From Azadirachta indica (lineage: Eukaryota > Streptophyta > Magnoliopsida > Sapindales > Meliaceae), in NCBI GenBank assembly GCA_022749755.1, contig CM040443.1, positions 13,283,744-13,347,743 on the forward strand: a stretch of DNA of 64,000 nt, read 5' to 3'. This document shows positions 50,281-61,800 of this stretch, in pieces. How positions within the stretch are numbered: the first letter of the stretch is position 1; the number at the start of each line of letters is the position of its first letter. The translations under genes were made by a program, and so were the position numbers. Under the pieces are notes generated by a model that was given only the letters and a program-made list of their open reading frames with translations, had not been told where the DNA came from and ran no database searches.

Positions 50281-50680
50281 ATTTTATAATAAAAATGCCC
50301 TTATTTTATAATAAAAATTCAAAAATACCCTCCTTCAAAAAATTCATTTCAAAATGCTCTTTTTATACATATTTAAATTAAAATGCCCTCATACCCAAAA
50401 TTTACAAAACACTTTCGAGTTGTTACAATAACTCGAAAGTACTACTATCGCATTATTATAATACTCGAAAATGTTAATTTCGAGTTGTTACAATAACTTG
50501 AAAGTATTAGTTTTGACTTATTATAGTGACTCAAAAGTACTACAGTAACTTGAAGTTAAGTTTGATAATTTTGGATATTAGGAGTATTTTTTTTCAAATG
50601 AGGCATTTTTGAATCAATTTTTTCTAGGAGGGCCTTTTTGAATTTGTGTTATAAAATAGGGCTATTTTTGGTTATTTTAC
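50278..50680. mobile_element. Inverted terminal arms enclosing a TCGAAA palindrome cluster
   Basis: Left arm 50,295-50,361 (ATTTTATAATAAAAATTC, TACCCTCCTTC, CATTTCAAAATGC) is the imperfect reverse complement of right arm about 50,599-50,665 (GCATTTTTGAATC, GGAGGGCC, GAATTTGTGTTATAAAAT). The left arm starts with a 20-bp duplication (CCCTTATTTTATAATAAAAA). Between the arms (50,400-50,560) are palindromes such as TTTCGAGTTGTTACAATAAC followed by TCGAAAG. It lies directly upstream of the transposase frame, so it is either the element's right end or a nested MITE. Confidence 0.7.
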
Positions 50681-50689
50681 TAACTAATC

Positions 50690-51145
50690 CACCTCAAATA
50701 CATTCTTCCTCCTCCGCGCCCTTGGACTTCTCCAGTTTCTCTTCATCCATTTTCTTCCCGCATGCATTTTCTCCCACACCTTCTACCTTTTACGACCACT
50801 ACTAGGCGATTACCGTCGGTGCAATTCCTTGCCATCATGAGTTTGAAAAAATCCACTTCTTTATTCTTTAAATATACCCTTATTCTCCAAAAGATTAGCT
50901 AAAAATTCATCAAATCCACAAAACTAACCAACTTTTCAACACAAAAGATTAAAGAGAGAGATGGAAACAAAGCTAGCAAAAGTTTAGAGAGAGAAAAAAA
51001 TCAAGATTAGAGAGCAGCGACAAGAAATTTGCACAGGAAGTTGATTTGGTGGTGTGGTGGTGGAGCAACAACAAGAAATTTGCAACGAGTGCGTGTGAAA
51101 AACTAATGTGGTGGTGTGGTGGTATTGCAGTGATAAGAAATTGGC
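50690..51145. other. Non-coding DNA with GTGGTGG-rich stretch
   Basis: GTGGTGTGGTGG phrases and AGAGAGAGA runs occur at 50,950-51,125. No gene is seen. Confidence 0.45.
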
Positions 51146-51147
51146 AA

Positions 51148-52467
51148 TTGACATGCGTGAGAGGCTGATGGCAAAGTTAATTTTGGTGGTGTGATGGTGG
51201 AGGCGGCCTTTTTTGCTCTTTCTTTGTGAAATTAGACTTCACGGTTTTTCCTTTTTGTTTATTTTACTGCTTTTTTATTTTATTTTATACGAGCACAAAG
51301 ACAATTTTACCCTTCTATTGTTAGAAGACTTTAGTTGGGCGTTCAAAATTTGTAAATTCAGTAAAATATTTTTTATATTTCTGTATTTTAGTGCAACATC
51401 AGAATAACTGTTGTCTCACATTGAAATATAGGCAAACTTATATTAGTCAACTGAAAATATCCCTATATATATATATATATATATATATAAGCAGACACTC
51501 CTTCCGCTCACAATCAATTTCTATCTATTGCACATAAGAATGATTTTCGCAAATATGAATCACTTAATAATTGTAATAGTTTTTTATTTTTATAATTGTA
51601 CTAACTTTTTACATTATTTTTGTAATCATTGAAATTTTGATCACTATATTCTTATATTATAGAATAATTTAAAAATATCAAGATTTAGTAATTATAATTA
51701 TCTATATATAATTAAATAAGTATTCTTAATTAGATAGTTTTATTTAAAGATTTTAATCAATTAAGTTTGATAATTTTAATCAATCAAGATTTTAATCAAT
51801 TAAGTTTGACATGCGTGAGTCGCTGATAGCAAAGTTAATTTTGATGGTGTGATGGTGGAGGCGGCTTTTTTTACTCCTTTGTGAAATTAAACTCTACTGT
51901 TTTTCTTTTTTGTTTAGTTTACTGCTTTTTTATTTTATTTTATATGAACATAAAGATAATTTTACCCTTCTATTGTTAGAAGTCTTTACATGGGCGTTTA
52001 AAATTTGTAATTTAGTAAAATATTTTTTATCTTTTGGTAGAAGTCTTTACATCGGTGTTTAAAATTTGTAATTTAGTAAAATATTTTTTATCTTTTGGTA
52101 TTGTAGTGCAGCATAAAATAATTGTTATATCACATTAAAATATACGTAAACTTATATTAGTCAACCGAAAATATTCCTATATATATACGAGTATATATAT
52201 ATAGATAAGCAGACACTCTTACTCACAACCAATTTCTATCTATTATCTATTGCACATAAAAATGATTTTCGCAAATATGAATCACTTAATGATTGTAATA
52301 GTTTTTTATTTTTATAATTGTACTAACTTTTTACATTCTTGAAATTTTAATCACTATACTCTGCATATTAGAATATAATTTAAAAATATCAAGATTTAGT
52401 AATTATAATTACCGATATATAATTAAATAAGTATTCTTAATTAGATAGTTTTATTTAAAGATTTTAA
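51148..52467 (+). repeat. Tandem duplication, two ~658-bp units
   Basis: Unit 1 begins GACATGCGTGAGAGGCTGAT at about 51,150 and unit 2 begins GACATGCGTGAGTCGCTGAT at about 51,808 (offset 658). They stay co-linear through TACCCTTCTATTGTTAGAAG, the TATATA tract, CACTTAATAATTGTAATAG and ATTAAATAAGTATTCTTAAT. Unit 1 has a (TA)n run at 51,464-51,489, which in unit 2 is broken by CGAG. Unit 2 has an extra ~58-bp internal duplication (AGAAGTCTTTACATGGG... to CTTTTGGT, 51,980-52,095). Non-coding. Confidence 0.88.
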
Positions 52468-52469
52468 TC

Positions 52470-55400
52470 AATTAAATAACTTTTAATAATTTAAAATATT
52501 ATTATAAATTATGTAAATTAGTAAAAGTTATTGGATTTGAAAAATTAATTTAAATAATTTTTAATAATTAGATTGAATTAAATATGTAATTGATTTAAAT
52601 AATTTAAATAACCTTTAATAAAATAAAATAAAATAATTAATTTCTTTTAATATATTTTATGTTTGATTTTATTAATTCAATTATAATGTTTATACTTTTA
52701 TTTTATTCTTAAAAGAAGAATTAATGAACTTAAAATTATGGATTTGGGCTTGAATTTCATAAAATAAAAAGGGCAAAAAAATGTGCTTATTAAAATTGAT
52801 GTTGTATCTCGCATTCATTTAAAATTATTTCAGAAATTTGATTGATAAATTAAAACCGAAAAAGATTATAATTTAATTATTATATAGATCTTTATAGTTA
52901 TAAAATTAAAATCTATATTTTATATATTTCAAATTTTATATTTTAAAATTTTTTAGATTTAAATTAAAAATTTTTAAAATTTATTTAACTATCAAATAAA
53001 ATTGAACAAATAATTAAATTTTATCGTTATAATTTAATAGTTTCACTGTTATTATGATCAGTAATATAAAAAATTAATATAAATGAGCTAAATGAGCTCA
53101 TGAATAGTAGCATGTCCGGTTTTTGAATAGTGAACATAGGGATGACACAACCTAGATCTTGAATACTAACGCGCAGAAACAGTCTTCATAGCTGGTCCAC
53201 CTGGGTGGTTCGGACCTATAAATAGATCCGATTGACTTTCACGTTTTCTACAACCTTCTTTTTTCTTTTTCTTTTTTTTCTCGTACATGAGTTATATTGT
53301 TTTGTGTCAAAATATAAATACTAATAAACTAAGTCCAACGGGCATTCTTTTGGTCCATACATGAATTATGTGTTGTGTTTTGTGACATGTTTGCTAATAG
53401 ATTTTGACATATGCATATCACAATATGTTGACATATTTATGTTAACTATTTTTGACTTTCATAGTTTCGACATAAATATATCGTTACTTTTTGACATATA
53501 TTCAACATAAAGATTGTTAACAGAAAATATCACAATAATTTAATAAAAATATTTTTAAGACATTTTATAACTGATAAATATTATAAATATTTAACGACAT
53601 TAAAAACTGTCACAATCACACTATAAAAAAATTTCATTTATTTAGTAGTGCGCTTATAACTTTATTTATTTATTTTTTTATAAAACGAGAATAATTTCGA
53701 ATAATGCCATTATTCTCAACACAAAGAATCATTCTATTATGTATAAAGTATATATCATTTAGAATCAAATTCTAAGATTTTCTTTCGCATATGTCAAATT
53801 GCATCATGCTAAATAACCACCCACTTCATGTTTGGCTTTCCTAAGGAGCCTTAAATCATCCTACATGAAGATTTCTATTGTTATGAGATATGACTCATAT
53901 TTCAATAAAAATTTATATTTTAAAATTACAAGGCTTCTTGATCTATTTATTTCCAGTACTTTTCTTATTTTTAGGACTTTTTTTTTTAAGGATCATATTA
54001 GTATAATGTTATTAAGATTTATCTTATTAAAACAGAACTCAAATTGTATAAGAGAAGAGAGTACTTTTCATAAAAGAAAATGTTATTATTCAATATTTGT
54101 ATAGAGATTAGGTTCATTTGCTGCACACTATAAAATCTTTAAAAGTAGCAATTTTTGTGAGAGTAAGGTTTATTAAGAATAGGCATTAATCCCTATAATA
54201 TACAGTTTGTAGCATGAGAAATAGTGACATTGATTGAGATTAACTAAAACTAAGGTTTGAGTATGACAAAATGTTACTGTGAATATACTTATAACATTTT
54301 TCACAAAGTGTCTATTATTCTTGGTGGCAAGGTTTTTTTTTAATACGAAGATTTTTATGTAAATTCTTGTGTTATATTGTTAGTTTTTTTGGTTCATAAA
54401 TATTTTTATTTATTTGATTTTTTCTTTTGGAGATTTAGAGTTACCAAAATTTCCAATAAAGGGTTAATACCTCCATAATGTCTTATTTGTTATTAATCCT
54501 ATTTATATTAAAAATTTGTGTAAATATATACATAACCTTATTTGTGATAATTGGGTTAGTTGTTTAGGCAAAACTTAACGACATTGTAAGGTGATACCAA
54601 CCATCATTATTAAATGCTTAGAAGTAGTACAATTATTTTGATAAACACTATTTGTATAATCAATTTTGTTTAATAAAATCCATTTAGGCAATGATTATTT
54701 TTCAAGTTATAAATGCAAAAAAGATCAAATCTCAAAATAATAATGAAAAAAGGAGAGGGTTCTTATTAGATCTATTTAAGGAATGGCCTTCAATGAATGT
54801 ACGTGGTTATGCAAGATTATTACTACTTGAGGTCAAACCCCGACCTTTAGTGGTTGTGCAAGGCCATGTGAAAAGCATTGTAGTTGTTATGCCACACATC
54901 TTCCCGAGCAAATCTAGGACAAAAAGAAAAGTGAAAAGAAACGGAAAGATTAAAAAAAAATAAAATAAATAGAAATAGAGTAAAAAAATACAAAGATTTT
55001 ATAATTTATTTTAAATTTAAAGACTATTATAATTTTATACATTTTAGATTTTTTTTAACCTTTTTCCTTTCTATTAAATACAACAATATAATTTTGTTGG
55101 TCAACTATAATCAATAGTTATATTTAATTAAAGAGTAAGCAATAGTTAAAGGGCTTTTTAAAATTTATTGATAAATTGAAGAGATATATTAAAATTAACA
55201 TTTATTTTAATTTTTATGAATAATTTCTAAAAATAATATTTGAAAAGAACAATTAGAGACACATTTCCCACCTACGTACAATTGAAAAATAGGTAACGAA
55301 TTCAATGTAACAAAAAATTTTTTTGTCAAAATGATACAACGAAATCAATTATTCAACACATATTATGTTAAAACGTGGGGACACAATAAACTAGAAATTA

Positions 55401-56300
55401 TTAAATTCAAGAGCCACCCTAACTGACCGGCTTGCAAAATTGGACCTTTTGCTTACGTGTCAACCAATCATTTGTTTACTTTTTGGTTATAACAATGTAT
55501 TTAGACACATTATTTAGGAAACAAATTTAAAATTGAAAACATCAACTTATCGACTTATATTTTACAATAAACTTTTCATCTTCATTATAAAAATAATATT
55601 ATATTTATACCACATGTATGACAGTAGTTATGAAAATTTATTAATTAGATTTAAAGTTTCATGTCTTTTATATTTTCTTTTGAAAAATAGGTCATTATTG
55701 ATACCCAATTCGCAAAAGAAAAATAATGAGACTTCTTTTATTAACATTTTAAATTATATTCTTATATAGTATGTGAATTTAGAAAATTATATATAAATCT
55801 AAAGCTTTATGTATATAATTAGGATAATAAAATCCAGGTCCTTAATTTTCATATCTCTACTAAATAAAGGCATAATTTGTTCACTGTATCAAAAAGGTTC
55901 CTAATTTATTTTAAAATAACTGAAATACCTTTTATTATGAAATTATATAATATTCTATTGTTATAGTTAAAAATTTTGCGCTCAATAGTAATTAATTAAT
56001 TTTAGTCGAGGTTGAGGACTTATTTGATAAAAATAGACAAATATTATCTTTGTTTACATAATATAAAAATATAGGAACTTAAATGTTATTATCCGTTTCT
56101 TTTGACTCATTTTCTTTTGGTTTAGTGAAAAATGGAAAGCTTGAAGCTTTGCTTAATTTTCTTGCTTGTTCATTCTTAGAAGGAAAAACAGGGAGCAAAC
56201 CATTCAATTAGTCTTGGTATTGTATATATGTTTATGAATATTTTATTCTCTGCAACTAGTGATGGTTATCCTATATCCGTTGTTTAATTAATATTGTTTT
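52470..56300. other. AT-rich intergenic DNA
   Basis: No protein family is recognised. At 53,210 CTATAAATAGA is a good TATA-box match inside a GC-richer patch (53,110-53,240), possibly an old promoter or LTR. The 90-codon frame at 54,691-54,963 is basic and unknown and starts in AT-rich DNA. It is not annotated as a gene. Confidence 0.45.
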
Positions 56301-56350
56301 TGTTTGTATGTGTGTATGTTTGTTTGGGTTAGAAAGAGAAAAAAAGTGAA

Positions 56351-56369
56351 GAAACCGATTTTCGGTTTC
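56351..56369 (+). promoter_or_regulatory. Short hairpin in the SRM1-like leader or promoter
   Basis: GAAACCGA, a TTT loop and TCGGTTTC form an 8-bp perfect stem (two more A-T pairs extend it) in a purine/pyrimidine-rich segment upstream of the first leader exon. Whether it is transcribed is unknown. Confidence 0.35.
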
Positions 56370-56480
56370 TTTCTCTCCCTTGGAAATGAGAAAAAAAAGG
56401 TGGCCTCTTTTTCCTTCATTTCTCTCACTATACGTTATTATCTTTGTCAGATATTTAATGGGCATTGCAGATTCCAGTCT

Positions 56481-58066
56481 ATGAGTGAGCAACTTGTTAG
56501 CTGTAGGAGGGAGGCTTTTTCAATCCCAGCTGTCTCTATTTGTAGCAAGAAGTTGTTGGGAGATGGGACCAGTAAGACCCATTTCGAAACCTCCTTTGTG
56601 ATATTTCAGGATAACCCATCACTATCAAATGTAATTTCTGTGTCTACCCTTTGTAAATTTTTAATTCTTCAAGTCTATTATTGAAACCAAAATTTTGTTT
56701 TGTTTCTTGGTTTTATCTTTTTTTTCCCTCTAGATGCTGCCATTTTTTGTTTTTATTGGGTCTAATTTAACCTATGTTTTGCTTTTCTAACAGAACTTTC
56801 AGTAAATCACTTATGATGGATTGTTTTGTTCATTGAATTTAAACTTTAACATTTTGATTAGGAATTTGGTGAGGTACAAGGAGGAGATGGTGGGATAGGA
56901 TTTTGCATCGTCAAGGTTGTTTTTTTTTTTCACCTTTGCTGCTTGTTTGTTTTTATACTTCTAGTTTTAACAAAGTTTTTCAGTGTTGGTTAGGTGTCAG
57001 AATCTTGATAGTGCTATTACTATGAGTTGGTGGTAATCTTTCATTTGTGGCAATTTTAACAGTTAGTTTAATTACTCTTCAAAGGTAGAATATGGAGAAA
57101 AATAACTGAGCTGAGGTGGTGTTATTGGGTTGAAAAATTATGGAATTACTGAGTGGGTACTTTACTTTAGTGGGACAAACATCATAAGTGCGTATTGTTA
57201 ATCTGTGGTTGAAAACCCAGGTATCATATAGTTGGTGCGCTGCTTGGATTCTAGTAGACTGACCATACAGTGCAAGAAGACCTTTTTGAAATGCGTTTTT
57301 CCAAATATGGTTAGGGTCCAAAATCTCAAATGGATGTCTTGAACCCATGGTGTTGAATATTAACAATTTTTTTTCTCTTTGGAATTGATGATTTCATAAA
57401 TGTTAAAACTCTAAAAGTCCTTCCTCCTATAATTTCCTAGTTTTTAAATTTTTTAGTAATATTTGAAATTTTGATTGAATTCCTGTTTGACTTCAAGATC
57501 ATGGTAGATGGTTGCATTAGCCCTGCTGCAAGTTAATGAAATTTTAGAGTTATTTTATGGCTTTAGCTGTTAGTAATTGAGGAGTGTATACGTAATTAAT
57601 GTTGATTCTACTGTCTGGTAAATTGGCAGAAGAAAACAAGGAATGAAGGGTAGTGGAGACTATGCTGTAATATCCAATTTTGGAAACACTGGGGTTATAA
57701 TGGGATATGTTTCTGTGGGCCTGCGCTGTTAAAATTGTTGTTATCAAATAGAGCTTTTGGTTAACTGGGTTTTTGTTGGATTTGGAAATGAAAGTTTTGA
57801 GTACCCTTTCATTCCATTATAGACTTCTAGGTTTTTCTTCTTTGTTTGGTTTCTCCATTGTATCTTTCATACCTCTCACTATCCAAACCCTAATTACTAC
57901 ACTGTAGTATTAACTGTTACCCTTATTTATTATTTTTTAATTGTTTAAGCTGCCATTTACTGCATCTTTGATTTTATGGTTTTCAGATATTTCTCATGGT
58001 CTAACTGAACTCTGTTGCCTTTTCATTCATCAATAGGTCAGCAATTCACAAGAGTCCAATTTTTGA
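56481..58066 (+). CDS. Possible spliced 77-aa upstream ORF in the SRM1-like leader
   Basis: Three blocks with GT/AG borders join in phase without a stop: 56,481-56,630 (ATG start; MSEQLVSCRREAFSIPAVSI at the N-terminus), 56,862-56,915 (EFGEVQGGDGGIGFCIVK) and 58,037-58,066 (VSNSQESNF and stop). The third block continues as leader to a donor at about 58,133 (GGAG|GTAATC), then an acceptor near 58,411 (ATTCCAG) leads to the MYB start codon. The blocks therefore look like 5' UTR exons of the downstream MYB gene, and the frame would be an upstream ORF. It could instead be an independent small gene. I do not recognise the peptide. Transcript support is needed. Confidence 0.4.
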
Positions 58067-58436
58067 ATTGTGGAGCAAATCACCATTGAATTCTTCACAT
58101 ACTCCACTGGTGTTTTGTGATTTTTATTGGAGGTAATCTCTGGTTCAGCTTCCTTGGCTTTTTGTGGGGCCTGTTTATCTCTCATCTTGCTTACCTCCAT
58201 ACTCTGACACAGTTGCTTTCTACAATTTTCTCTTTTTTAGTCTACTATCAAACCAGTTGTTAGCAATATTCGCCGCTGAAATAATTTGGATCTGTTTTTC
58301 AAGACCTGTACTATTCTAGATAATCCATGGCTTTTTGACGGGTTTTAGGTTGGCCTAGATTACGAGCAGTTTGGTGGGTTGATTTTTTGTTTGTCTAGTG
58401 GGTGGTATTCCAGTTAGTGGATTCAAACAGGGCTAG

Positions 58437-58822
58437 ATGACTGTGGATGAAGTAGGAAGTAGCTCTGTTTGGACAAAAGAGCAGGATAAGGCATTTGAGA
58501 ATGCCTTAGCAACTTATCCTGAGGATGCTTCAGATCGGTGGGAGAAAATTGCTGCTGATGTACCTGGGAAATCACTAGAAGAGATTAAACATCACTATGA
58601 GGTTCTTGTGGATGATGTTAATCGCATTGAATCTGGCTCTGTTCCTCTGCCTAGCTATAATTCATCTTTTGATGGATCTACAAGCCATGCAGGTGATGAG
58701 GGAACTAGCAAAAAGGGTGGCCACTATGGGCATTATAACAGTGAGTCCAACCATGGAAATAAGTCTTCAAGGTCGGATCAGGAACGCCGCAAGGGAATTG
58801 CTTGGACAGAGGATGAGCACAG
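58437..58822 (+). CDS. SRM1: SRM1/DIVARICATA-like MYB transcription factor, first coding exon (partial)
   Basis: This is a nuclear DNA-binding protein of the two-MYB (R-R type) family that includes Arabidopsis SRM1 and snapdragon DIVARICATA. The exon encodes MTVDEVGSSSVWTKEQDKAF and onward: a first SANT/MYB repeat (about residues 10-58, W12, W35, with RWEKIAADVPGKSLEEIKHH). A G/S/N-rich linker follows (PLPSYNSS, AGDEGTSKKGG). The exon ends at ERRKGIAWTEDEHR, the start of the second (SHAQKYF-type) MYB repeat. The donor is AG|GTGAAT at 58,823, phase 2. The next exon, expected to begin with LFLLGLDKYGKGDW, is not found before 64,000, so the gene leaves the window. SRM1 regulates ABA and salt-stress responses in Arabidopsis; transfer of that role is inference. 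Confidence 0.92.
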
Positions 58823-61800
58823 GTGAATTTATTTTTGCCTATTTGTTTATTTTCTTTCTCTTTATGGATTCGCAGATTATTCGTGGAAGTGCTTTAATTG
58901 TGGTAGAAATGCTTCCTATGCAGTTACTTAAGTGCTAAGTATGTGTTTCTGCTTCTGTATCTTTTGGTATGCATTTGGGCTTTAGTTGTATCTTACAGTG
59001 AAGAGTTCACTCTGATACTGCTTTAGATTTTAGAATCTTCAGCTTATTTCTGTAGACCTAATTTCCCGAAGTTACCTTTTGCTGGGAATAGTGATTTCTG
59101 GTGGCTGTTGTTAATTAACTCCAAGTTGTAGCAAGCTTGGACTTTCTGGACAGCTTCCTTATCCAAAGGGTTGCTGCTATAAAATCACTGGCAGATGCTG
59201 AAGAAGCAATCAGTCAGCAACCCATTGTTGATCAGTAAATAGTGAGAAGATATGAAGTGGTAAATAAAAAAACTTGATTTCGATAGTAATACGTGGATGA
59301 AAATCTTACGCTCCTGTTGCTGAATTTTCTTGCCGAAGTTCCTGTTTTGTGAAACATACACCGTAATTTTACATTTTTTGCTTTAATATTTTCTTGTTTG
59401 CAAGAGATTTTTGTCATCTCCTTTTATTTTTTGCACCATATCAAAATTACCATTTCACATGCGCATTCAGAATTGAGAGATGCTATTTGGTTTTTCTTGG
59501 ATAATGAAACACTTCTTTCAGTTGAGGTTTATTTTTTGTAAGGAGAAGGGGAAAGGAAAAAGGGAAAAGAAAAGAAGAAAAGAAAGAAGATTATAAAAGA
59601 AAAATGAAAATATTGACTTTCATATTTAACATGGTAGCTGACTAGGATACTGTGCTAAATAGACTTTGACTCAGAGTTGTTCAATTTAGAGGTTATTTGC
59701 TGTCAATTTACTAATTAAAATTTTACTATTCTCATAATTATCTTTGACCCATAGTATTTAAAGAATGGAAAGTGAAATGCTTTTATGAAAAGTGGAGATA
59801 ATTGGTGTAAAAATAACTATAGCAGGTATTGTGCCTCGTTCTAGTGAATCTATGCTTTTGTATGATGAACTTGATGGGAACTACCAGTTTAAAGTAAACA
59901 TTGGAGTGACAAAAGTCAAATTGTTTCACTAGAAACCTATGGATTAAGTTTTGGAGTTAGGAGTTTATCCTGAATGGGGGACCATAGAGCTTTGAGCATG
60001 GTAGTGGAAATTCAAGAACAATGCGTTATTAAGAACAACCGCTGCTTCATCTTTTTAAGCCATAGGTAGCAGATTGTTCTGTGCTTCTTTGTATTCATTT
60101 CCTTTAAAGTTTGTCCCTTTTATTAACAAAGATTTGATACTTTCAATCTAATGATGGATTTAAATCCATTTAGTTGGAGCAAAAACAACCATTCTCGTGA
60201 TACATATTAGCAACATAGAAATTTACAGTCATGTCCTAACTGGGGTATCCTATACCAAGGAAGAGATGGCATGCTTGTGAGTGCACACCTGATTTGGTAA
60301 TAAATTCTGAAGCCTTAAATCTCAGGCTCAAAAACAATTAATCTTTTTATCAGAATAATGCTAATTTAAATTCAGATCATATAGACAAGCTTTTTGAACT
60401 GAACTTGTTTATATCGTGGCTAATCTGGTTCAAAATGTGTGCAGATCTCTTTTATAAAATGTCTTGGAATTGAAATAACAGTAGAATTTGATGATTGAGC
60501 AGGATCTTTCCTTGTGTGCAATCAATCTATGTGCAAATTAGTTACTTCTTTCAAGGGACCCTATCATACTTATTACGATGTTATCAGGCGAAGAGAAGAT
60601 GTATGTTTAATGTGAACATTAAATTATCACATGGAGACAAGGTCATAGATAATTTAGTAAAATATTCTGAAATTACTTTTTTTGAAATCAACATCAGAAT
60701 TCTCATTTGAAGTGGATGAGTGCCTGTTTTCTGGCCTGGCGGCTGGACATCACTCTTAGGGGCTTAACATAAAGTTTTAGGTTGTTTACTCCTAGATCAG
60801 TGATTGAGAAAATGGGTGACTGAATACACATTTTGAGGCATTAGACATCTTCTCTGTGCCAACTGTTTCCTGCTTAGGCAGTTTAGGTTGTCGTGGATGT
60901 GGCATTTTGTTCTCCATGCTACGGAGAAATCTTTCAAGAAAGTTCTGGATAGTAGCCGAGGATTTTTTGAGTATTAACATGCATAGATGTTGTCGTTTGA
61001 TAGAGTCAAGTTGATGAACTGATGATGATTCTTTAAGTTGCTAATTGAGCAATATACTATTCTTTTTGTGAAAGTTTTAGCTTGGCAGGAAATTGAAATT
61101 ATTGCTCTGGTGTCTTGTTCTTGTTGTTAGCATGTCATGATGAGGTGTCAAGCATGTGTAGAATTCTTATTCTTATATTTGTTGGAATTGTTGTTTATGG
61201 CTGATGAATTTCAGCTTAACAGTCCTGTTTTTCCACTTTTTGTACTTACTGCATTTAAGAGCATTGGTGTTTGGTTTTAAGTTTGGTTTTGTTTATTTCT
61301 CTCTTTTTATTGGCATGCTGTGTTTTCTTTATGTAGACCTACTTGTGAAAATAATAATAGCTTTATTAGATTGGTAAGATGCTTCAAAATTAGACAAGAT
61401 ATACCTCAAAAGGATAATTTTTGTAGATTTAATCAAGCTTTGCACTAGCCCATATTGAAGACACTAACGTGTTTAGGCAATGAGAACTTGGTTCCATGAG
61501 TTGAAACTGCTCTAAATGACAAGCAGTTTCTTAAAGAAGATTGTTTAATTAATATGTTGACAATATATTATGCAGGTTAACTGGTTTTATTCAATAAGAA
61601 ATAGTTAATATGGGGAACTTATTTTCTTAGATATCGAATTTAAACTCCAATCCATAACTAACTTACTGGATCCTTGTCTTTGTTGCTCCTAAAAAGGAAC
61701 TGGTTTTTCCTGTTCTTAATCATTCAAGTTACAGCATGCAATTTTTTATTTACAAGCTGTTATGCCTAGTTATATAATGCATCAATCTCACAAATTTTGT

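Noticed and set aside
54691..54963. 90-codon basic frame
   Set aside because: Lysine-rich tail is due to A-rich DNA; no motif, no flanking gene signals.
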